NCBI GenBank assembly: GCA_001899585.1
Contig: MKWE01000031.1
Span: forward strand, 416,390 to 480,389
From: Rhodospirillales bacterium 70-18
Lineage (GTDB): Bacteria > Pseudomonadota > Alphaproteobacteria > Acetobacterales > Acetobacteraceae
Direction: 5' to 3'
DNA: 64,000 bases
Under the pieces are notes generated by a model, which saw only the letters and a program-made list of their open reading frames with translations, did not search any database and had not been told where the DNA came from. Shown one piece after another: positions 19,971 to 28,282 of this stretch; position 1 is the stretch's first letter, and each line of letters starts with the position of its first letter. The translations under genes were made by a program, and so were the position numbers.

Positions 19971-20042
19971 AGGCGTGTAGCTCAATGGTAGAGCGCTGCT
20001 ATTACATGGCAGAGGTTGGGGGTTCGATTCCTTCCGCGCCTA
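19971..20042 (+). tRNA. tRNA-Val (anticodon UAC), non-canonical sequence
   Basis: A full cloverleaf can be drawn: acceptor AGGCGTG with CGCGCCT (7 bp, one G-U), discriminator A at 20042, D stem GCTC/GAGC with loop AATGGTA, anticodon stem CTGCT/GGCAG with loop ATTACAT (anticodon TAC at 20003-20005), five-base variable loop, and T arm GGGGG-TTCGATT-CCTTC with two G-U pairs. CCA is not encoded. The A1-U72 acceptor end, short Gly-like D loop and weak T stem differ from usual alphaproteobacterial valine tRNAs, so identity rests on the anticodon. It lies 58 bp before the EPS export operon. Confidence 0.75.
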
Positions 20043-20100
20043 TCGTGCCGTCGCGACCCACGCCTGTGCTGGCCACCGAAGGGCAGAAACGGAAACCTCG

Positions 20101-20781
20101 ATGATTGACATTCGGCGTTTGGTTCGGCGTTTTGCAGCGACCGCCTGTGTGATCGGCCTTGCCGCGTGCGGCGGCGCCCCGCAAACCGGCACGGGCACCA
20201 GTTCGGCGGTGTGCCCCGCCATGGTGAAGCAGGTGGTCCCGATGGCGTCGGGCGGCAATGCCGATGCCACATCAGCCTCCTATGTGATCGGCGCCGGCGA
20301 CCAACTCGGCATCTCGGTCTATCGGGCGCCCGAGCTCAGTGTCCCCAGCCTGCCGGTCCGGCCGGACGGCCGCATCTCCATGCCGCTGATCCCGGACATC
20401 ATCGCCGCCGGCAAGACGCCGACGCAGCTCGGCAAGGAGCTGGCGCAGCGGCTCAAGGAATACGTCCAGGACCCGATCGTGACGGTCATGGTCACCGGCT
20501 TCGTCGGCCCGCTCGACCGCCAGGTGAAGGTGATCGGGGAGGCGACCGAGCCGGCCGCCATCCCGTATCGCAACGGCATGACCGTGCTCGACGTGATGAT
20601 TGCCACCAAGGGGCTGACCCGCTACGCCGCCGGCAACAGCTCGGTGATCGTGCGGCGCCACGGCGCCACGCAGGAGACCATCAAGGTCCGGCTCGCGGAC
20701 CTGCTGAAGGACGGGGATATTTGCCAGAATGTGGAGATGATGCCGGGCGACACGCTCATCATCCCGCAAAGCTGGTTCTGA
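20101..20781 (+). CDS. XrtA-system polysaccharide export lipoprotein (Wza/EpsD family)
   Basis: A 226-residue outer-membrane export protein. The N-terminal lipoprotein signal ends in a lipobox (IGLAAC, Cys at about 23). The polysaccharide-export domain follows (YVIGAGDQLGISVYRAPELS, about 60-80), then a SLBB-type soluble ligand-binding domain with VIGEATEPAAIPYRNGMTVL and the closing MMPGDTLIIPQSWF. It is expected to form the outer-membrane or periplasmic exit channel for EPS. It is the first gene of the plus-strand export operon, 12 bp ahead of the chain-length gene. The start lacks a strong ribosome-binding site. Confidence 0.93.
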   Translation: MIDIRRLVRRFAATACVIGLAACGGAPQTGTGTSSAVCPAMVKQVVPMASGGNADATSASYVIGAGDQLGISVYRAPELSVPSLPVRPDGRISMPLIPDIIAAGKTPTQLGKELAQRLKEYVQDPIVTVMVTGFVGPLDRQVKVIGEATEPAAIPYRNGMTVLDVMIATKGLTRYAAGNSSVIVRRHGATQETIKVRLADLLKDGDICQNVEMMPGDTLIIPQSWF

Positions 20782-20793
20782 GGGCAGGACTGA

Positions 20794-22362
20794 ATGGACC
20801 AGCTTCGCGTCCTGCTGCGACGCTACTTCGCCGCCGCCTGGCGCTACCGCTGGGCGACGGTGGCGTGCGCCTGGGTGCTGTCCGCCGCCGGGTGGGTCGG
20901 CTCGACCTTCATTCCCAACCAGTACGAGGCCAGCGCGCGGCTCTACGTCGATGCCGATGCGGTGCTGACGCCGCTGCTGAAGGGCCTGGCGATCGACAAC
21001 CAGGTGAACGGCCAGCTTGACGTGCTGCAACGCACCCTGCTGAGCCGCCCGAACCTGGAAAAGCTGATCTCCAACACCGACCTCGACCTCTCCATCACCG
21101 GGCCGGCCGACCTGGAACGGCTGGTCCAGACGCTCGGCACGTCCATCCGCATCTCGCCGCAGACCAAGAACCTGTTCACCATCACCTACCGCAACACCAG
21201 CCCGAAGCTGGCCTTCGACGTGGTGCAGACCATCCTGACCACGTTCATCGAGAGCAAGACCGGCAACAACCGCTCGGAAATGCAGAACGCGCAGATGTTC
21301 CTCGACCAGCAACTGGCCTCCTACGAGGGCAAGCTGCGCGAGGCGGAGAAGCGGCGGGCGGATTTCCGCGCCAAGTATATCGACCTGCTGCCGTCGGACG
21401 CCAACGGGGTCTCGCGGTTCGAGCAGGCGCAGAACACGGTGCGCATGCTGCAAGGCCAGTTGCAGGATCAGATCATGCGTCGCGACATGCTGAAGGGCGA
21501 ATTGTCCTCGATGCCGCCGATGCTGGTCACCGAGACCGATGCCCGCGGCGTGCCGCTTGGCGGACTGGCGCCAACGACCCCCGAGCAGGCCAAGCTGAAG
21601 CAGGCTGAGGATCAGCTGGCCGAGCTGCGGCTGCGCTACACCGACCAGCACCCCGATGTGGTGGAATTGCGCAAGCGCATCGAGATATTGCGCGCCGCCG
21701 CGGCCGCGTCGGCCAAGGCCCCCGCCGCCGCCGGCAAGGCGGCCGACCAAACGCCACAGCGCAGCCGCTCCCAACCGAACCCGGTCTACGAGCAGATCAA
21801 GGTGCGGCTGGTCGAAGCCGAGGCGAACCAGGCCTCGCTGCAGCGGCAGTTGGCGGACGCCACCAAGGAGCGCGACCGCCTGCAGGAAATCGCCCGCAGC
21901 GCGCCGGGGCTGCAGGCCGAATACACCAACCTCAACCGCGATTATGACGTGCTGCGCAAGAACTACGAGGAGCTTCTGGCGCGCCGCGAGTCGATGCGCA
22001 TCGGCTCGGCCGCCGAGGCGGATGCCGACAAGATCAAGATCCAGATCGTGGACCCGCCGCAGGTGCCGCAGAATCCGGTGGCGCCCAAGCGGGTGATGCT
22101 GGTCACCGGCGTGCTGCTAGCGGCCCTGGGCGCGGGCTTCGGGCTGGCGCTGCTGCTCGCCCAGTTCGATCAGTCGTTCCATACCCTTGACGAATTGCGC
22201 GACCTCGGGCTGCCGGTCGCCGGCAGCATATCGCTGATCGCCGTTACCTCACGGATCGGGCGGATGGCCTCGGCAATCGGCTTCAGTTCGGCGCTGCTGC
22301 TGCTGTGCGCGGTCTATGCCGGGTTGATCCTGCGCTTGCTGCGCAGTTCGGGGCACGCGTGA
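20794..22362 (+). CDS. XrtA-system polysaccharide chain-length determinant (Wzz/GumC-like)
   Basis: A 522-residue inner-membrane co-polymerase that sets polymer length and works with the tyrosine autokinase. It has an N-terminal helix (ATVACAWVLSAAGWVGS, about 29-45), a large periplasmic domain with long coiled coils (about 150-250 and 330-410), the Pro-rich PPQVPQNPVAPKR before the second helix (MLVTGVLLAALGAGFGLALL), and an extra hydrophobic C-terminal segment. Between the coils is an Ala/Lys-rich linker (RAAAAASAKAPAAAGKAA). The last base of the stop TGA is the first base of the next ATG. This organisation matches the exosortase A type, whose cognate kinase is separate. Confidence 0.93.
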   Translation: MDQLRVLLRRYFAAAWRYRWATVACAWVLSAAGWVGSTFIPNQYEASARLYVDADAVLTPLLKGLAIDNQVNGQLDVLQRTLLSRPNLEKLISNTDLDLSITGPADLERLVQTLGTSIRISPQTKNLFTITYRNTSPKLAFDVVQTILTTFIESKTGNNRSEMQNAQMFLDQQLASYEGKLREAEKRRADFRAKYIDLLPSDANGVSRFEQAQNTVRMLQGQLQDQIMRRDMLKGELSSMPPMLVTETDARGVPLGGLAPTTPEQAKLKQAEDQLAELRLRYTDQHPDVVELRKRIEILRAAAAASAKAPAAAGKAADQTPQRSRSQPNPVYEQIKVRLVEAEANQASLQRQLADATKERDRLQEIARSAPGLQAEYTNLNRDYDVLRKNYEELLARRESMRIGSAAEADADKIKIQIVDPPQVPQNPVAPKRVMLVTGVLLAALGAGFGLALLLAQFDQSFHTLDELRDLGLPVAGSISLIAVTSRIGRMASAIGFSSALLLLCAVYAGLILRLLRSSGHA

Positions 22363-23444
22363 TGACGCTTGAACCGGGCCATCTGGTGGAAAGAGTGGCC
22401 GAGCGGCTGCGCGGCATTGGCGGGCTGACGACGCCACCGCCGCCGCCCGAACGACCTATTCGTGCCACACCTGACCCGACCGCGCCCGCCGCGCCCTCGC
22501 CGCTGGACGAGGCCGCCGCGGGATCGGAGACGGCAGCGGCCCAGCCCATCGCGGATGCGGCCGTGGCACCGAACGATGAGACCGCGCACACGCCCGGCTT
22601 CAGCCCCGAGACGATGCTGGCCCGCGTGGTGGCCGATGCGCCGCCCGGCATCGCCCGCGCGGCCGCCGAATTGGCACAGCAGCGGCCCGGTGAGGCGCTG
22701 GCGCCGCTAGCGCCGCTGGAACTGGAGGCGCTGGAGCGCGCCGGGCTGGTGGTTGGCCGCAAGCTGCGTACCCGCATCTCCGAGGAGTTCCGGGTCACCG
22801 TCGGCACCATCATGCGGTCGCTCAAAACCAGCTACACGCCCGGGCGCGGCGCCGGCAACCTGCTGATGGTCACCAGCTCGCGCCCCGGCGAGGGGAAGAG
22901 CTTCACGGCCCTGAACCTGGCCGGCAGCATTGCCCAGCATACGCAGCGCGAGGTGTTGCTGGTCGATATGGACGCCAAGCAGCACTCGCTGTCCGACCAG
23001 CTCGGCCTGGGCGACCGGGACGGGCTGATCGACCTGGCCGCCAACTCGGCCATGCGCATCGAGGACACCGTGGTGCGCACCGCCATTCCCACCCTGTCCT
23101 TCCTGCCGGTCGGCACCCGCCGCGGCGAGATGGCCGATACCGGCGAAGCCACGGTGGCACGCCCCATGACCTCGCTGATCGAGCGCCTGGGCCGGCGGTT
23201 TCCCAACCATCTGGTGATCCTGGACGCCCCACCCTGCCTGTCCACCAGCGACCCCAGCACGATCGCTTCGTTCGTTGGGCAGATCGTGCTAGTGGTGGAG
23301 GCCGAGAGGACGCAGAAATCGGAAGTGCTTGCCTCGCTGGACCTTATCAAGGCGTGCCAGACGGTGACGCTGATGCTGAACAAGATCCGCGTGACGACAA
23401 GCTATACCTTCGGGGCCTACCACTATTTCGGCACATATTCTTAG
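22362..23444 (+). CDS. XrtA-associated tyrosine autokinase (BY-kinase)
   Basis: A 360-residue cytoplasmic bacterial tyrosine kinase. The first ~140 residues are Pro/Ala-rich and poorly ordered. The kinase domain has Walker A SRPGEGKS, Walker A' VLLVDMDAK and Walker B VILDAPP, followed by a C-terminal tyrosine cluster (TSYTFGAYHYFGTYS) that is the expected autophosphorylation site. It couples with the chain-length protein to control polymer size by cycles of phosphorylation. The start at 22362 overlaps the upstream stop (TGATG); the longer frame upstream repeats the end of the previous gene in another frame. Confidence 0.93.
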   Translation: MTLEPGHLVERVAERLRGIGGLTTPPPPPERPIRATPDPTAPAAPSPLDEAAAGSETAAAQPIADAAVAPNDETAHTPGFSPETMLARVVADAPPGIARAAAELAQQRPGEALAPLAPLELEALERAGLVVGRKLRTRISEEFRVTVGTIMRSLKTSYTPGRGAGNLLMVTSSRPGEGKSFTALNLAGSIAQHTQREVLLVDMDAKQHSLSDQLGLGDRDGLIDLAANSAMRIEDTVVRTAIPTLSFLPVGTRRGEMADTGEATVARPMTSLIERLGRRFPNHLVILDAPPCLSTSDPSTIASFVGQIVLVVEAERTQKSEVLASLDLIKACQTVTLMLNKIRVTTSYTFGAYHYFGTYS

Positions 23445-23532
23445 TGGGCCGGTGCCCGCGGGCAATTCAGCCCGTTGGCTGAATCTGCTCATGAAATCAA
23501 GCTTGTGCACAGACAGATGCTGGACGATGTGA

Positions 23533-25212
23533 ATGAGTCGGTGCACTAGCCGCCACACCGCCACCAATCGCCCCCCCGGCATCGGGCGGGACTGGGCTCG
23601 CGCCGGCGCGGCCGTGCTGTGCGGCGCGGTCGCGCTGGGTGCGGCCACGCCACGCGCCGCCCATGCCCAGGGGGTGCTGCCGGCGACCGGCGTCGACGTC
23701 CGCCTGGGCGACCTGCGCAAGCAGTTCGAGCGCGCATTCCAAACCCAGCCGTCGGCAGCCGTTCCCGGATGGACCTTCACGCCGGCGATCGACGTCGTTG
23801 GCGCCTGGACCGATTCGGTGCGCCCGACCGCCGGGACTGGTCAGAAGGCCGATTTCTACACCACCATCTCCCCCAGCCTCGCCATCCAGGGCGAGGGGCC
23901 GCGCGTGAGCGGCAGCCTGTTCATCGCGCCGCAGTTCCGCCACTACCTGTCCACGCCATCGCAGAACAGCACGTCGCTGAATTTCAATGGGCAAAGCCAC
24001 ATCACGCTGGTGCCCGAGACGCTGTTCCTGGACCTGCGCGGCTCGGCCGCCACGCAATCGCTGGCCGGTGGGGTTGGGCCCAACAGCACCGTGAGCCTCG
24101 GCCGCCAGGACGAGGTGCAGACCACCAACCTCTCGGCCTCCCCCTATCTGCAGCATCGCTTCGGGGGCTTCGGCCTCGGTGAGATCGGCTATTCGGTGAC
24201 GCGGAGCACCGTCAATACCGCGAGCAGGGCGGTCTCCTCGCCGTTCCTGCCGCCGGTCAGCAACCAATCGATCCTGACCACCTCGGCCCATGCCGGCTTC
24301 ACCAGCGGCGAGGATTTCGGCCGGATCAACTTCGGCGGCCAGTTGCGCCGCACCGACAACCACGGCACTGGTACCCTGAACGGGGCGCATCGCTACACCG
24401 AGACGGTCACCCTGGGCTATGCGGTCACCCGCTCGGTTCGCGTGATGGGCAGCATCGGGCACGAGGACATCCGCTACGCCAGCACCACGCCCTACCACGT
24501 CAACGGGTTGACCTGGAACGCCGGCGTCCAGCTCACCCCGAACCCGGACAGTACGATCACCATCGGCTATGGCCGGCACGACGGCGGAACCTCCGCATCG
24601 TTGGACGCGAGCTATGCGCTGACCGCGAGGCTGCGGCTGTCGGCGCAGTATTCCGAGGGGCTGACGAGCGGCCAGGAAGACCTGCAACAGGCGCTGCTGA
24701 ACTCGGACGTGGACGCCACCGGACAGTCGGTGGACCACCGCACCGGCGTGCCGCTGGTCACCGACAATTTCTTTGGCACCCAGACCTCGCCGGCGCGGGT
24801 GAAGCGCCTCTCGATCATGGCCACGCTGCTGCACGACCGCGACGTGTTCACGTTCAATATCCGCCGCGATGAGTCGCATTACCTGCCCACCACCAGCGGA
24901 ACCGTGCTGCCCGGTACCAGTTCCACCGGAATCTCCACTGGATTCGGCTGGCAGCACGATTTCTCGCCTGCCCTGCACAGCAACGTGTATCTGCAATACG
25001 GCACCCGCGACAGCAGCGGCCGTGCCGGTGCCGGCAGCGGCACCATAAGCCAGCAGACAGTGGCGGCCAGCCTCGGCGTCACCTACCAGTTCACTGAAAC
25101 ACTGTCAGGCCGGGCGCAATACAGCTATAGCGGAAGCTTCGGCGGCAGCAGCGCGATCTCCCCTTCCTACGCGCAAAACCTGATACTGGTTGGCTTGCGG
25201 AAGACTTTTTGA
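23533..25212 (+). CDS. PEP-CTERM system-associated outer-membrane beta-barrel protein (TIGR03016 type)
   Basis: A 559-residue protein with a long basic N-terminus, a signal sequence (about 24-45, ending AAHAQG) and a beta-rich remainder of alternating polar and aromatic residues. It ends in phenylalanine (NLILVGLRKTF), as outer-membrane barrels do. In exosortase A loci this protein stands between the kinase and the ExeA-like ATPase, exactly as here, and is thought to act in EPS passage across the outer membrane. The start is uncertain: the 20 residues before the hydrophobic core are unusually long, but no closer ATG exists. Confidence 0.88.
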   Translation: MSRCTSRHTATNRPPGIGRDWARAGAAVLCGAVALGAATPRAAHAQGVLPATGVDVRLGDLRKQFERAFQTQPSAAVPGWTFTPAIDVVGAWTDSVRPTAGTGQKADFYTTISPSLAIQGEGPRVSGSLFIAPQFRHYLSTPSQNSTSLNFNGQSHITLVPETLFLDLRGSAATQSLAGGVGPNSTVSLGRQDEVQTTNLSASPYLQHRFGGFGLGEIGYSVTRSTVNTASRAVSSPFLPPVSNQSILTTSAHAGFTSGEDFGRINFGGQLRRTDNHGTGTLNGAHRYTETVTLGYAVTRSVRVMGSIGHEDIRYASTTPYHVNGLTWNAGVQLTPNPDSTITIGYGRHDGGTSASLDASYALTARLRLSAQYSEGLTSGQEDLQQALLNSDVDATGQSVDHRTGVPLVTDNFFGTQTSPARVKRLSIMATLLHDRDVFTFNIRRDESHYLPTTSGTVLPGTSSTGISTGFGWQHDFSPALHSNVYLQYGTRDSSGRAGAGSGTISQQTVAASLGVTYQFTETLSGRAQYSYSGSFGGSSAISPSYAQNLILVGLRKTF

Positions 25213-25219
25213 GTAGGAT

Positions 25220-26227
25220 ATGTACGAAAAATACTACCACTTCACCGGGATGCCGTTCCAGCTCACGCCGGACAGCCGCTTCTTCTTCGGCAGCAAAGGG
25301 CATACCCGCGCCATCGCCCACCTGATCTATGGCCTGTCGCAAGGCGAGGGCTTCGTGATCGTCACCGGCGAGGTCGGTGCCGGCAAGACCACGCTGGTGG
25401 AGCGGCTATGGTCCGAACTCGATCGCGACACCTATACCCTGGCGCGCATCAACACCACGCAGGTGTCGGGCGACGACCTGTTCCGCCTGACGATGAGCGC
25501 CTTCGGCATCGATACCGTCGATGCCGACAAGGCGACGCTGCTGCGCCGCTTCGAAGAGATGCTGGCCGACCATCGCACCTCCGGCCGGCATTGCCTGCTG
25601 GTGGTCGACGAGGCGCAGAACCTGTCGCTGGCCGCGCTGGAGGAGCTGCGCATGCTCTCCAACCTCACCGATGACGGGCGCGCCTCGCTGCAAACCATCC
25701 TGCTCGGCCAACCGCAGTTCCGCCGCAAGCTGGCCAGCCCCGACCTGGACCAGTTGCGCCAACGCGTGCTCGCCTCCTACCACCTCGGGCCGCTGTCGGA
25801 CGACGAGACGCGGGCCTATATCGAGCACCGGCTGACCGCGGTCGGCTGGCATGGCCGGCCGGCCTGGACCGATGGCGCCTTCGTCGCTGTGTTTCGCCAT
25901 ACTGGCGGCATCCCGCGCCGCATCAACCGGCTGTGTTCGCGCGTGCTTCTGTACGGGGCGCTGGAGGAGGCCGACACCATCACCGGCCCGATGGTCGACA
26001 ACACGGCCCAGGAGCTGCACCACGACATCGAGGGCGCCGCCGACGCCGCGGACCCTCATGGCGCCGACCCGGCCGGCGGCCTGCATGGCGGCGCGCTTGA
26101 TGGCGGCCGCATCCAGGCCGAACTGCTGGCCCGCGTCCAGGCACTGGAGGACGCGGTGGCCCGCCGCGAGCGCGTGTTCCAGCGGCTGATGGACGTGTTC
26201 GGCGGCTACAGCCTGCCGCGCGGGTGA
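25220..26227 (+). CDS. XrtA-associated ExeA-like AAA ATPase
   Basis: A 335-residue AAA ATPase of the ExeA/GspA group found in exosortase A loci. The conserved opening is MYEKYYHFTGMPFQLTPDSR. Walker A is GEVGAGKTT, Walker B is LLVVDEAQN, and the sensor-like segment GGIPRRINRLCSR follows. In type II secretion ExeA helps lay the secretin into peptidoglycan; a comparable role in assembling the EPS export route is the usual proposal. It lies 7 bp after the outer-membrane protein gene. The C-terminal ~70 residues are Ala/Asp-rich and then coiled. Confidence 0.92.
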   Translation: MYEKYYHFTGMPFQLTPDSRFFFGSKGHTRAIAHLIYGLSQGEGFVIVTGEVGAGKTTLVERLWSELDRDTYTLARINTTQVSGDDLFRLTMSAFGIDTVDADKATLLRRFEEMLADHRTSGRHCLLVVDEAQNLSLAALEELRMLSNLTDDGRASLQTILLGQPQFRRKLASPDLDQLRQRVLASYHLGPLSDDETRAYIEHRLTAVGWHGRPAWTDGAFVAVFRHTGGIPRRINRLCSRVLLYGALEEADTITGPMVDNTAQELHHDIEGAADAADPHGADPAGGLHGGALDGGRIQAELLARVQALEDAVARRERVFQRLMDVFGGYSLPRG

Positions 26228-26232
26228 GCGCC

Positions 26233-27126
26233 ATGGCAGGCCCCATCCGCAACGCGCTCTCGGTCGACGTGGAGGAGCATTTCCAGGTCGAGGCCTTCGC
26301 CGGGGTGATCGCCCGCGACAGCTGGGCCGGCCTGCCGTCGCGGGTGGAGGCCAATACCGGCCGGCTGCTGGACCAGTTCGCCCAGGCCGGCGCGCATGCC
26401 ACCTTCTTCACGCTGGGCTGGGTCGCCGAGCGGCATCCCGCCCTGGTGCGGCGCATCGTTGCCGCCGGGCACGAACTGGCCAGCCACGGCCACGGCCATG
26501 CCCGGGTGCCCACGCTGGAACCGGCCGCCTTCCGGGTCGATATCCGCCGCGCCCGGCAGGTGCTGGAGGATATCGGCGGCGTGGCGGTCACCGGCTACCG
26601 CGCGCCCACCTTCTCGCTGGGCCCGCACACGCCTTGGGCGTTCGATGTGCTGCACGAGGAAGGGTATCGCTACAGTTCCAGCGTCTACCCGGTGCGGCAC
26701 GACCTGTATGGCGCGCCGGACGCCCCGCGCGTGCCCTTCCATCCGGACGGGCGGCCGATCCTGGAAATCCCGATGACCACCACGCGGCTGTTCGGCCGCA
26801 ACTGGCCCTGCGCCGGCGGCGGCTTCTTCCGCCTGCTGCCATACCCGGTGTTCCGCCTGGGCCTGGCGCGGGTGAACCGCCAGGAGCACGTGCCCGGCAT
26901 CTTCTACACCCACCCCTGGGAGATCGACCCGGAACAGCCCCGGGTGGAGGGATGCGGCGCATTGTCGCGCTTTCGCCACTACCTGAACCTGTCGGCCACC
27001 GCCGGCCGGCTGGACCGGCTGCTGCGCGATTTCGCCTGGGACCGCATGGACCGCGTGTTCGCCGCCGAACTGGCCGCGGCCCCGGGCTTCTCCGCGCCGC
27101 TGGCGCCCGCCTTGCGCGCGGCCTGA
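26233..27126 (+). CDS. XrtA-system polysaccharide deacetylase (NodB fold)
   Basis: A 297-residue deacetylase that removes acetyl groups from amino sugars of the exopolysaccharide. Visible are SVDVEEHFQVEAF (catalytic and metal-binding aspartate region), SHGHGHARV (metal-binding histidines), GYRAPTFSL and the DUF3473-type C-terminus with YTHPWEIDPEQPRVEG. These are characters of the exosortase A-associated subfamily. The ATG at 26233 is chosen because GGTGA stands five bases before it; a GTG at 26224 that overlaps the previous stop would add only three residues. It forms part of the continuous export operon. Confidence 0.92.
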   Translation: MAGPIRNALSVDVEEHFQVEAFAGVIARDSWAGLPSRVEANTGRLLDQFAQAGAHATFFTLGWVAERHPALVRRIVAAGHELASHGHGHARVPTLEPAAFRVDIRRARQVLEDIGGVAVTGYRAPTFSLGPHTPWAFDVLHEEGYRYSSSVYPVRHDLYGAPDAPRVPFHPDGRPILEIPMTTTRLFGRNWPCAGGGFFRLLPYPVFRLGLARVNRQEHVPGIFYTHPWEIDPEQPRVEGCGALSRFRHYLNLSATAGRLDRLLRDFAWDRMDRVFAAELAAAPGFSAPLAPALRAA

Positions 27127-27138
27127 GCGGGGCCGCCG

Positions 27139-28272
27139 ATGCCAGACCAGACGCTGCTCGCACCGATCACCTGCCGCCCCCTCGACCCCGCCGACGAGGC
27201 CGCCTGGGACGCCTTCGTGCTGGCCCACCCCGACGGCACCTTCTTCCACCGCGCCGGCTGGCGCCAGGTGATCGCCCGTGCCTTCGGCCACGCCACGTAC
27301 TACGTGCTGGCCGAGCGGGGCAGCGCCATCACCGGCGTGCTGCCGCTGGCGCGCGTGAAAACCGTGCTGTTCGGCGACTCGCTGATCTCGGTGCCGTTCT
27401 GTGTCGAGGGTGGGCCGCTCGCCGCCGACGCCGCCAGCGCGGCGGCCCTGGTCGCCCACGCCACCGCGCTGATGGCCCGCCTGTCGGTGCCGGTGATGGA
27501 ATTCCGCGCCGCCACGCCAGACGGGACCACGCCGGACGGGGCCACGCCGGACGGGACCACGCCGGACGGGACCACGCCGGACGGGGCCACGCCGGACGGG
27601 GCCACGCCCGGCTGGGCGACGCGCGACGACCTGTATGTCATCTTCCGCAAGCCCATCGCCGCGGACGACGAGGCCAACCTGAAGGCAATCCCCCGCAAGC
27701 AGCGCGCCATGGTGCGCAAGGGCATCGACCGTGGCCTGGTCTCGGTGCTCGACACCGATCCCGACCGGTTGCACGCGATCTACGCCGAAAGCGTGCGCAA
27801 CCTGGGCACCCCGGTGTTCGCACGCCGCTATTTCCATATCCTGATGGAGGTGTTCGCCGACAGTGCGGACATCGTCACCATCCTGGACGGCGACACCGCG
27901 ATCGCCAGCGTGATGAACTTCTACTTCCGCGACCAGGTGCTGCCCTATTACGGCGGCGGCATCGCGCGGGCGCGCAGCCTCTACGGCAACGACTTCATGT
28001 ACTGGGAGGTCATGCGCCGCGCCGCCGCGCGCGGCTGCCGACTGTTCGATTTCGGCCGCAGCAAGCAGGGCACCGGCGCCTTCGCCTTCAAGAAGAACTG
28101 GGGCTTCACGCCGCGGCCGCTGCCCTACCGCTTCCTGCTCGCGCCCGGCGCCACGATCCCCGACCATAATCCGCTGAACCCGAAATACCGCCTGTTCATC
28201 GCCGCCTGGAAGCGCCTGCCGCTGCCGCTGGCCAAGCTGGTCGGCCCGCATATCGTGCGCGGCCTGGGCTGA
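27139..28272 (+). CDS. FemAB-family XrtA/PEP-CTERM-associated protein with internal TPDG repeat
   Basis: A 377-residue protein with paired GNAT-like folds of the FemAB family, whose members transfer amino acids to cell-wall or glycan acceptors. The family wording includes HPDGTFFHRAGWRQVI near the N-terminus and FDFGRSKQGTGAFAFKKNWG near the C-terminus. Residues 126-155 consist of six tandem TPDG(A/T) pentapeptides encoded by a 15-bp repeat (27514-27603), inserted between the two halves of the fold where relatives have a short turn. It sits between the deacetylase and a glycosyltransferase. Substrate is unknown. Confidence 0.9.
   Translation: MPDQTLLAPITCRPLDPADEAAWDAFVLAHPDGTFFHRAGWRQVIARAFGHATYYVLAERGSAITGVLPLARVKTVLFGDSLISVPFCVEGGPLAADAASAAALVAHATALMARLSVPVMEFRAATPDGTTPDGATPDGTTPDGTTPDGATPDGATPGWATRDDLYVIFRKPIAADDEANLKAIPRKQRAMVRKGIDRGLVSVLDTDPDRLHAIYAESVRNLGTPVFARRYFHILMEVFADSADIVTILDGDTAIASVMNFYFRDQVLPYYGGGIARARSLYGNDFMYWEVMRRAAARGCRLFDFGRSKQGTGAFAFKKNWGFTPRPLPYRFLLAPGATIPDHNPLNPKYRLFIAAWKRLPLPLAKLVGPHIVRGLG
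27514..27603 (+). repeat. In-frame 15-bp tandem repeat, six copies
   Basis: Six uninterrupted units of ACGCC(A/G)GACGGG(A/G)CC, differing only at two purine positions, encode TPDGT or TPDGA. A seventh, diverged unit (encoding TPGWA) follows to 27618. The near identity at DNA level, including synonymous sites, points to recent expansion by slippage or unequal exchange. Copy number can change without breaking the frame. Confidence 0.9.
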
Positions 28273-28282
28273 GCGCGCCGGC

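Noticed and set aside
19630..19980. Overlapping short frames on both strands before the tRNA
   Set aside because: No ribosome-binding site, no family and mutual overlap; treated as non-coding.
20071..20084. GG-N10-GC arrangement resembling a -24/-12 sigma-54 promoter before the export lipoprotein gene
   Set aside because: The hexamers fit poorly (TGGCCA, GGGCA) and the implied start of transcription is only about five bases before the ATG.
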